This document shows positions 50,680 through 61,081 of a DNA stretch of 64,000 nt, piece by piece. This DNA comes from Allacma fusca (Eukaryota > Arthropoda > Collembola > Symphypleona > Sminthuridae). Made by a program: the position numbers and the translations under genes. Location: the NCBI GenBank assembly GCA_947179485.1, contig OX359246.1, forward strand, positions 72,691,508 through 72,755,507, read 5' to 3'. Below the pieces are notes generated by a model. It was not told where the DNA came from. It did no database searches and worked only from the letters and a program-made list of their open reading frames with translations. How positions within the stretch are numbered: position 1 is the stretch's first letter; the number at the start of each line of letters is the position of its first letter.

Positions 50680-53248
50680 AAATCTCCATTATCTTTCCAA
50701 AATTTCATAAAAACAAACTCATACCCTGGATTTTATTTTGTACGGATTAGAATCAAAATTGCAAATGCTTGTAAACATTCTATGAAAATATTCACATTCG
50801 TAATAATTCCCTTCCTGTAGTATCTCTTAATTATTATTAAAAATCCCCTTGGTGTTTGTTTCCTCATTAAAATATGGAAATTCGTAGGAAATTATAAATT
50901 TATTACAGAACGAGAGTACTTTCGGAATTTGACTTTTATCTGGAGTGATACATTGCATTGTAAATAACTTGTTATTTTCTTGGGTGGAGGAATGGGGATG
51001 GGAGGATTAAAATTTTTACCACAGACTATACGCATTTATATTTCCAAGCCCTTCAGCCCTAAAGTAGCTCCGGATTGCGACTGAACTATAAAATAATTAT
51101 TATAGGTACATATACATAGGAGGGCTAAAAATTTCGCAAGAAAATTTCGCTACAGAACTCTAATAAGTTGTCTAAGTAATAATTATTTTCCTAGCCTACT
51201 TCGTATACTTTGCCACGAGTGGGGTGGAATGTTTCCTGGGGCTCTGTCCATAATATATCCTTGCAGATATGTATGTAGAATCATTTATAAAGATACGCCT
51301 GTACATGAAAGATATTTGCAAATTCCATGCTGAGTCGTTCACATAGATAGATGCATATATAGAGTACGTATTTGTATACAGACGAAAAAAAAACAACCAA
51401 ATACACTCAGAAAAATAACAAGCGGAAAAATAATTGCATTTGGTTACAGATTGAACCATATAGGTATACAGAACTGTATAAAGAAATGTGTGCATACATA
51501 TGTACGCACACATATAATTATCAAGATGCATAGGATGGAGGAGACACTTTCCGCAGAAATACAATAGGAAGGGAATAAAAGCGTGTGAATTGAGAGGAAT
51601 GAGACTAGTCAAATAAGACCACTCGCTCGAGCACCACTATAAATGTTGAGCAGGAAATGTGCAAATAACTTGTGCTAAATTTCCCAATCCTTTCCAATGA
51701 ATTCTCAATGGTTGAGAAGGGCAGGAGAGTAGGACGCTCTTTTTGCACTCCCCCCTCACATACACACACACACAATATCCACATAATGACATTCCCTTGG
51801 CTCATAATGTCTCAGGTGGATACTAAGAGTCGAAAGAGGAACAATACACTGTACACACACACACACACACACACACACTATAGCCATCATTACTGTATAC
51901 ATTGTATAGGGAGCTAGTTCCAAAACGACATGTACAATATTACATTGTACAATATTCATTTGGAACCTACCTTGTATTTTTATGAGTATTTTAGTAAAAT
52001 AATCTGAGAAATTTAACTTCAATTTTGTATCCTCATAATTTGACTTCAGGTAATTTATTTTCTATCTTATTTTGTATTTTGTAATCAAAGACCAAGTGAT
52101 AATTCTGTACAGCTCTTTTATCCACTGTCAATTTAATTCCTCTCATGTATTTCTGGGATTTATCCCTCCTCTGACGCTCAATACATAATGAGGGAATTGA
52201 GTTGCTCAACAAGGCCTAATTAAATATGGGATTGTCAAAGGAAGATGGATTTGGCTGGAGGGCCCACTAATTTGTCCACACACATGGGATGAGATGAGAT
52301 GAGAGGAGTCATCTGTAAAAGACAGGATTTAACCTTGACATTTACAACTGCCTCAACCTCATTTGCGATAAGATCTTCCGTGTGCAGTAAATTGTCCCCA
52401 GCCAACTCATACAAACTTTACTGCAGGATTGAATTCAATGTATGTAAATATAGATGCATGTCCTTCCTTAAGTAGATATTTGTAGATATACATACAAAAA
52501 TGTACAGAGAAGGAGCAGCATTTCTCTCTGAAACTGCATCTCCCGGATGCTCCAATATACTAACAAAAGTAGATGTGTCGTACGTACAGATCTGTATATG
52601 TAATTATGTATAGCTCTTTATGTATATATGTATATCCATTGACAATACTCATTATACACTGTATAATCTCAACTGTCTCTCCTTTTATCCTCCACGAATT
52701 TTACAAGCGTACAATATAAAAAGCTTTTTTTGCCTGACTTGGATGTATTAAGGGCGGAAAACTATGCTAGTATAAACTGAACCAGTTTTCCACCAGATCC
52801 TATATACATATGTATATATCTACGTATACGTATGCTGTGACGTGTGAGTGAGATGCAGTGCGTGCCAGACAGCATGGGTATCGTCTGCCCCTCTCTTGTA
52901 CTTAGATACCTCTAACTTGGAAAAGTACGACAGGATTAGTGTCATAATTAATAGATACTGTTAAACATATGCACGGGGCTCCCCAGGCCAATGGATTTTA
53001 AATGGGATTTGTAGCTTTACACTTTTGTCCGCACATTTTACAGCTTCCTTTTAGGGATGAGTTGTAAAATCGTAACTGTCCATTTCAAAGGACTTTGTTC
53101 AACATCTGGTTTAATGACTGCATGGACTACAATGTAATTATTGGTAAATACATTGTACAGTTACAGCTGTCAAGGAATGGATGTTTAAAATTGTCAAAAT
53201 TTCAAATACAATATTTTTGACATTTAAATTCGTTTCAGGGGAAAATCC

Positions 53249-53311
53249 ATTCTTTATTATAAATAGGAAGCTTTCCAACAATAACTGTGCTCATCTTCGG
53301 GCTATCTACAA
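53249..53311 (+). repeat. Dispersed repeat, copy 2
   Basis: See the copy at 49422-49490; the shared core is ATAAATAGGAAGCTT, then AACAATA-type sequence, then GCTCATCTTC. Confidence 0.6.
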
Positions 53312-54649
53312 TTAACTGTCCCTTAAAAATGCAGGTAAACCTTTGAAGGTAAATTTAGAATCTGTCGATTAAATTGTTTCTTCTTTTCTCTCAAAAATAA
53401 AAATTTGTGATTATATACAGAAATAGTTTTATTGTAATTTATAAACGGATCTTGACTAACGGTAGACTCAAATAATTGTAGAATCAAATCCAGATTTTTC
53501 CAACTCTAAATTGGACTTCGAAAATGATAGTCCCAAGTCTGTGAGGAAATGTCCCAAGATCTGTGATGCTTATTTTTTTGGAAAACTGCTGACAAATCCA
53601 CTGCAAGGAAGACGCGTTATTGAAGCCTGTAAATAAACATTAGGCCAATGGACTCTCAGGCTAAACGGATCTGGTTCGTTCAACCCTGTCCGAACACTTG
53701 AGTCGATCCTCATCATCCCATACAGTAGTACTTACTTGGTTTTTGTAGTCATTTCCTAAAGTCAGCAATTCCTCACGGGAAATCACACTCATCAAATTCC
53801 GACACACTACTCAGGAACAGCCGAAGAACAGAAAGATCCCAGCTCTACAGTATTATTCCGATCGGGGCAATATCCTCCAAGTAAAAACCTCTGGCTCAAG
53901 GAACAATCCAAAGTGTGAGAAGACTAAAAATGAACATTTGGTATAACAAAACAGGGGGAAAAGTCTATTCGGACAGAGTCTTCATTAATTTCCCCGCATG
54001 TATAAATATAGTTTCCCTCCCTTCTCTGAAAACATTTGAAGAAGTTCGTGATTTGAAGAAGTTCGTGGAAGCCAGAGTATATTATTCTCTGCAAACGTTT
54101 TTGGAGATCAAAGGTCATGGGCTAGTCCATGACTATATGGGGTTTACTAATGATAAAATATAGGCTCATATAAACCCCAGGGTTGTTTATCTTAGAGGTA
54201 ATCATGTGCATGTGTGGAGACCAAATATTTATTCTATAGCTTTTATGTAATTATATTGTATAGTCTTGCTTTTTTTTTATTCCAGGAACTTCTTGCTCCT
54301 TTCCCCGTAAAGTCTGATACCCATGCATATGTATTAGCGTTACAGAGAAATATTATGCGAGAGAAACTCATTCCAGCTTGAACTTCCAAGCTGTCTCAGA
54401 TATGGCCCGAAGAGGGATCCAGACAAGTTATATGTACTGTTCAATCCACTCAAGTGAGAGTGTCTACGGATCTTTGGGTATAGAAATGCCGGCATGTGTA
54501 GTGCAGCTGGCGTAGCTTCCATACAGAATAAAGGGAACGGGGTATTTATCTGCAATTCTGCTACAATGTATATATTGGGTTCCTTCCTTGGAAGTAAATA
54601 GGAGAGATAGGATCTTATCCTTGAAGAAGTAAAATTGGCTAGCTGCATT

Positions 54650-55335
54650 TTTTATTCGAAGCAAAATGGGCTAAATGCATTTTGGAATAGAGGCAAAATG
54701 TGCTAAATGCATTTTGTACCAGAGGCAAAATGTGCTAAATTCATTTTGTACCAGAGGCAAAATGTGCAAAATGCATTTTATACCAGAGGCAAAATGTGCT
54801 AAATACATTTTGTACCAGAGGCAAAATGTGCTAAATTCATTTTGTACCAGAGGTAAAATGTACTAAATGCATTTTGTACCAGAAGAAAAATGTACTAAAT
54901 GCATTTTGTACCACAAGCAAAATGTGCTAAATGCATTTTGTACCAGAAGAAAAATGTACTAAATGCATTTTGTACCAGAAGAAAAATGTATTAAATGCAT
55001 TTTATACCAGAGGCAAAATGTGCTAAATTCATTTTGTACCAGAGGTAAAATGGGCTAAATGCATTTTGTACCAGAGACAAAATGTGCTAAATGCATTTTG
55101 TACCACAAGCAAAATGTGCTAAATGCATTTTGTACCACAAGAAAAATGTGCTCAATGCATTTTGTACCAGAAGAAAAATGTACTAAATGCATTTTGTACC
55201 AGAAGAAAAATGTACTAAATGCATTTTGTACCAGAAGAAAAATGTACTAAATGCATTTTGTACCAGAAGAAAAATGTATTAAATGCATTTTGTACCAGAG
55301 GCAAAATGTGCTAAATCCCCTTTGGATTAGAAGCA
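54650..55335. repeat. Tandem array, 32-bp unit
   Basis: About 21 units of 32 bp containing TGCTAAATGCATTTTGTACC and AGAGGCAAAA. The period is exact where checked (54721, 54753, 54785). Two unit types alternate in blocks: AGAGGCAAAATGTGC and AGAAGAAAAATGTAC. Because 32 is not a multiple of three the unit is read in changing frames; the open frames across it are not considered genes. Confidence 0.92.
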
Positions 55336-57554
55336 AAATGCGTTACATGAGCTTGAAAAATGGAAGCACTACTCCCGTAATGACAACCTTGCGAGTCTGG
55401 AATGACTGTGAGAGGAAATGAAGGAATGTCGTTGGTTCGAAAATTATGCGAGCATTGCCCATGTTATTACATCCACTCCCCGCATTAAAGAGCTGCTTCA
55501 TATATGCCAAAGGAGTCAACGGACTCCTACCTACATATGTACACGTAATTATCTACATACTTCCCAACAGGAGCTATTCCCTGCCTCAACTCAAAAAACC
55601 TTCCCTTACAAATATGTCCTCGGGAATCTCCTCCATGGAAAATAGGAAAGGTAGCGGGAATTTCCCTCATTTCCCCTAAACAGTCCATATACACTCCTTA
55701 CAAATATTACCAAGTACCCCTTTAAATCACAGCCCTATAATTTATGGAATTAAATCATTTTGTATGAAAATTAGCATAAATATTCTGAGAGGAACTTATT
55801 CCATAGCCAGAGACGACTGTCATTTATATTTTAGGAGCTCAAGCGAGTCCTTTAGGACCAATGGGTCAAAATGTACCTGGGGAAAGAAATCCTAGGAATT
55901 TCCGAAGAATTTACGAAGACAGGAAGACTCCCCAGTGAGACAGGGGATTACTTTTCTCAGGGATTATTACGATGCATTATTGATCAGGGGAGTTATGTGC
56001 AGAGTTTCGAATCTCCTTGGAAATAGCACCTTTGAGGGGCCATTTCGCTTAGGAATATTTTTTTTTATAAGGAGTGAAAAAAAAATTGGGATGAATATAA
56101 AATATAGAAACGTGTTGGGAAATATTGGACTCATGAGAGAAAATTATTCTCGTATGCAATACATATACATGCAAAAAGACAAGTACTTATTCGGAAAGAT
56201 AAATAAATACTAATAAAAACAAAAGACCTCCAGAACGACAGAGACATGTATATACAGAAGTGATTGGGAGTGAGACAAGTCTAGAAATATCCAGTGACTG
56301 CTTTGAGAATTCCAAGCACAAACACACACACACACACACATACACACATACCCAGGGGCATGGAATCCAAGCAGAAATTTAAATTCTGGGGGAATGTCCT
56401 CGGGAATCTATGTCAAGCTTAATAATAAATAGTTATCAATAGATACATATAGGGAGAGACCCATGCGGGGCAATAAATCCCAAATGCCAAAAAGTAATGG
56501 AGATTCTCTCCCGCGGGTGGGATATACACAGAGCTCTGCCTCTTCCCAATCCTTTTATTGAACATCGCGGGTTTTTTTTTTTTTTTTTTTGCAGAGGACA
56601 CAAATTTAGATCCTCTACTATTAAAAAAAAAACTAAAAATACGGGAAAACTACAAATGTGCATGTGGGATGGATTCTGTGTCCTGGCGGAGTGGCATATG
56701 TCTGTATGTGTCTGTGGGGCGTGTGTGTGTGTATGTATGTACATAATATGTACATAAGTGCAAGGATAAAACTCGGGAGGAAAAAGCGCCAGAGATGCAA
56801 ATCACCACCACCTGTGGTTCAATCTGACTCTCTGAGTGAGCCAAAGCCTATTAGTTCTACCGGGTACCCTCAACATGTTTATCCCCTCAAAAAAAAAAAA
56901 CAAAGCATTTTGTCACTGAATTCAAAATTCTTTTTCAAAATCCTCCTACCTTAAAATTAGTACCTACCTCAAAAAAAATGTAATCTAAATCTCCATTGAA
57001 ACTACTGTATCTTCAGGGTTGAGTAAAAATTTAAAAGAACAGAACCTTTTTTTTTTGGAGTGAAATTTTGTGAGAAGAATTTTGAGTGAAATAACATTTT
57101 GAGGGATTATTTACGGAGTCAAAATTCAAAAGAAGATTTTCATTTTTAGTAGAAAATAGCTGAGAACTTAGATAAGATTTATAAATTCTAAATGGTAGCT
57201 TTACTGAACCCCAGATGATTTGTCAAGATTTAAATTTGGCGATTTTTATTCTGAAAACCTAGAAAATTAATACTGGCGTAATTACAATTCCGGAGCGCTA
57301 GAATTTAAAATGTGGGGAGCACACACCTGTAGTGGGGCATTGTGAGATAATGAAATTCCGGGGCCAACGTAAGCATTCCCAGCCACCGTGTGTTCTTTCA
57401 ACTTCGAACCTGATGCGAATTAGCTCTCGTAAAATTTGTGTATTCACACCTATACGTAAAAATCCTGAAGTTACATGACTCTATTGAGCCCGTGTTGGAA
57501 AATGAGCTAAAAATAAACTGTTTAGAATTGGAAAAGAGCTCCTCCGTCATCTCA

Positions 57555-57559
<5 letters not shown>
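55336..57559. other. Non-coding with simple repeats
   Basis: Contains a possible exon at 55835-55934 (see findings), a CA run (56322-56348), a T19 run (56572-56590) and GT/GTAT repeats near 56720. No supported gene. Confidence 0.35.

Positions 57560-57590
<31 letters not shown>
57560..57590. repeat. CT/GA microsatellite
   Basis: An uninterrupted CT run of about 31 bases. Confidence 0.9.
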
Positions 57591-57596
<6 letters not shown>

Positions 57597-59524
57597 TTGT
57601 ACTCTCCTGCTATATAATAGACAACGCTAATTGCCCCCAACTCGCACGTACGCCTTGCACAACAAGTCTTCCAAATCGTTTCCTCACACATTTGTTCCCC
57701 CCAACATAGAGAGCCCTACAAATGCAAATGAGAATTTCCTGGGAAATTTCCGATCCCTCGAACTTACTCTGGATCCAACGAGAATTCTCCAACATATAAA
57801 ATGTATCTACATCCATCAGGATACTATTTACTCCTCAAATAATTCATACACATCGAGATGCATAATTATCGAAAAGTCATGGAAATCCTATAATGACAAA
57901 CACCTGACAAGGAGCTATATACAAGTAATTAGCCAGATAGGCATTTTTCCCTATCCACTTTTCATTAGCACCAATTATGATGTTGTCTGCCCGGGCTCTA
58001 GTACACACTATATACACAACAAGCCCATAGGAAATAACAAGGGAGTATTCATCCATGGATGTAAAAAAAAGACTTGGGAACTCCCTGGAAGAGTCACACA
58101 ATAGCCCAGCTGGAATAGGTACTATGGATGCAAAAAAAGGATATTTTTAGCAAACACGCCAAGGTTATACCCCAAGCATATCCTATCCTATGGGGACGAC
58201 TGCAATGAAGCGTGGCTAATTATGTGTCACTTCTCCTGTCATTTTTTCCCTCATTTTATGCAGCAAAAGAACAATTCCCTCAAGTGTCGGAATCCCATAA
58301 TATTATTACAATTTTTCAAAATCCACAATAATTCATTTGCGTATAGTTTCCTGCTGATTATGAGTTTCTAATAATTTGACACAAATAAAATTATCGTAAT
58401 TACCTCTCAAGTCTCACTTCAGCTGGATCTTGTCTCTTTCCAAAAAATAAGGAACTACTCTCAAGTGTGTACTTATTTACACAATGGTTTAATTTTTACA
58501 TATGGACTAATTATACCTATATAAATTCCAACTCTACAATTTTATACAAGAGCATCCCTCAAATAGTAAAAAGTCGTTGAATGGGAAATTTTCCTGTATT
58601 TAATTCCTTTACTATAGTGTCCAAACAAAATTCCAAGCATATCTGGGAGCTTTCAGGGGGGTTCATTTCAGAGAATTTGCTTTGGGGCACTCTGAGAAAT
58701 TTTCAAAGGACTAACTCTCCTTTCCCATGCACTCTCCAGAGGGCTCTCTCTGTACAAAGGACCCTTTTGCAAATGTCTGTCTGATTGTAAGCAGGGTCAA
58801 CATTTCTGACCGTACTTGACAGATACATTCATGTGCAATGGATTTCCACCTCAATAGCATCATTTATTTTCGTACTAAATTTGTTTTTGCTTTGCATGTA
58901 TAGAGTGCTCCCTGTGAAAACAATTCAAGGATAAAGAGACAACGAAATAGACATACCAAAAAGTCGCTCCGAATGACAAGTTGGAAAGTAAGTGCGTCAA
59001 AATGCAGTATTTGTATATATTTTGTGACTGAACTTGAACCACTTTCAAATACTAGACTCACTCAAGGTCCCTTAAACCCAAGGAACGGGACACACTTCCC
59101 GGATTTTGTAATGGCTCAGCAGCTCTGAAGGAACAGATTTTGAGCTCTGTAGTTTTAATTTAGTGTTCGTTCCAAAAGTAAATTTTATTGCGATTTTTAT
59201 TCACTCGGAGATGGTATCCGTGATGTTGTACTTCTGTGGTGGCACTGTTGTAGTAGCACGGGCGGAAATAAAATATGGAAAATAGAATTTTCTCAGATTT
59301 TGATTCAGAAATAATTATAGTGACAAAAATATTAGGTAGGATTTAATATAATTATATTTACAGAGTATTGCAATTTCCAATGCAATGGGTCCAGAGACAC
59401 TCGCTCCTTCAAGGAACAACAACAAGTGAAGACTCTGAGCAGGAGACGTTGACTGGAGAGGAGAGGCTTCGTGTGTCTCCACAAATAACTGCTGCGCTCA
59501 AGCCACAAGAGTGAGAGAGAGAGT

Positions 59525-59555
<31 letters not shown>

Positions 59556-59981
59556 CGGGCAGCTTAGTTTTGCTATATAATACACATAGTTTGTAATATA
59601 TAGGAGACACCCGCAATTTTCTAAAGGAGCAACGTATTTTCAATAAATCCATCATGAATCATGACCACAAAATACTGCTCCTAGCACATTTAAGAGCCTG
59701 CTCATGTAAGAATCGACTTTTGTGCATTTACAGTAGACTTTTACCATAAAGGACCCTCTTTTTCCAGAGTATGTCCATCAGGGGATTTACATAAATGAGT
59801 TTTAATTAACACACGCTTGTTATGGTATCTTCGATTCAATGTGGCCCAGGCTTCTTCATAATTTGCATCAGAAATTGGAAATGACTGTATAGCTGTGAGG
59901 GAGCTTATGGGAGCGACAGTACTTGAGTAAATCCCCATTTGCGGTAATGCAATTTAGCTTTATGTAAAAGTGTGATTGAAC

Positions 59982-60016
<35 letters not shown>

Positions 60017-60455
60017 CAGAGGGGATTTATCGTACTTTTGAGGCTGCTCATCTGCAAGGGAGTGTTTTTTTTGTATGTACTTCCCAGTGCACTCTTTCAC
60101 TGTCAAAATGAGCCCTTGGAATCGTAACTATAATAATTATTACTGTTATGGATGCTTGGGATTGAGCGTAAAAAAGATGGGGGCTGAGGATTATGATTAC
60201 ATATGCATATGCGCCTTATTCACAATAATTGTACATAACACTACGGAGGAACTCCCTATTTAATCACATAGCCCGGGCAAAACAATTTAAGCTAATGCAA
60301 TAGTTTGGGTCTCGTAATGTGCTTTAATAGGCTTTAATAAGGTACTCTCATAAGACCTGGGAATTTCCCCCTGCCTGGAAGTTCCGTAATGATAAGAAGC
60401 CTGCCAAGACCCTGGAATATCATATTTGATGTGATATAATCGTTGTAAATTTCTA
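57591..60455. other. Non-coding, nothing firm
   Basis: The frame at 57631-58104 is the longest here (157 codons) but shows no domain and its composition drifts. GA runs lie at 59513-59555 and 59985-60013. CAGTAGACTTTTACCATAAA at 59732 looks like an isolated pogo-type end. Confidence 0.35.
59513..59555. repeat. GA microsatellite
   Basis: GA repeat with two T interruptions; a second GA run at 59985-60013 lies about 430 bp away. Confidence 0.9.
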
Positions 60456-60457
60456 TA

Positions 60458-60666
60458 CAGTGCACTCCCACTCTTTAGGATGAGACATGGGGCTGAACTT
60501 CAACGTACTAAAGTTACAAAAATTTTGAACTCGGCCCCCCCCCCTTTATTTTAGCACAGTGTGCCTACATATATGATTTTGTTTTAAACGAATGTTTACA
60601 AGACGTTTTTGTGTCAAATATTTTTGTTTCTTTTTTAAGACAGTTGTTTTTTCAGGGAGTTCACTG
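60458..60666. mobile_element. Candidate miniature TA-flanked element, 209 bp
   Basis: Left end CAGTGCACTCCCACTCTTTA, right end read inward CAGTGAACTCCCTGAAAAAA, TA duplications at 60456-60457 and 60667-60668. The first 12 bases match at 11 positions, better than in the other small elements. It contains a C10 run. Confidence 0.6.
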
Positions 60667-60882
60667 TACACTGGAACTACGCGGTTCTATTACAAATGCG
60701 GGGTAATTAAAAATTAATCCGAATTAACAGCAGCAAATATTCGGAGGAATTTCTGGTTACATAACTCCATGTACATATGTATGTACATAGTTTCCTTCGC
60801 TAATGACTCTGTACGGTTTCTTTAAGGATTTTCGAATGCAGTGCTTATGTATACGTCCAATCACAAATGGAACCGTAGGGTA

Positions 60883-61081
60883 CAGTGAGCTCTCTATTAA
60901 AGGCATGTTTGGAGGTTACAAAGGGGATTTACAAAAGGACCAAATATAGGAAATTTTTTTGTCGCCCGGCATTCCCATTGGGATTGAGCTTGGGATTAAT
61001 TTTGGGTATTTTCAAGAGTGTATGGAATATTGTGACATATTTTGGGAGGGGTGGGATTCCTCTCATAAAGAGAGTGCACTG
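60883..61081. mobile_element. Candidate miniature element, 199 bp
   Basis: Left end CAGTGAGCTCTCTATTAAAG and inward-read right end CAGTGCACTCTCTTTATGAG match well over the first 13 bases. The left flank is TA but the right flank is TT, so the target duplication is imperfect. It lies 216 bp from the similar element at 60458-60666. Confidence 0.5.

Larger units (their letters stand above)
48917..54640. other. Gene-free stretch with microsatellites
   Basis: No exon could be supported. It holds CT (50072-50101) and CA (50646-50679, 51853-51878) microsatellites and a dispersed repeat pair (49422-49490 and 53249-53311). The frames at 49837-50319 and 51196-51612 run through simple repeats or AT-rich DNA and show no domain. 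Confidence 0.4.

Noticed and set aside
53915-54163. 82-codon frame with protein-like composition
   Set aside because: No splice signals of quality on either side and no recognised family; left as unsupported.
54675-55250. Cys/Lys-rich repetitive frames
   Set aside because: Produced by the 32-bp tandem array.
57631-58104. 157-codon plus frame
   Set aside because: No domain, no homologous pattern that I recognise, and other frames in the same stretch look equally protein-like.
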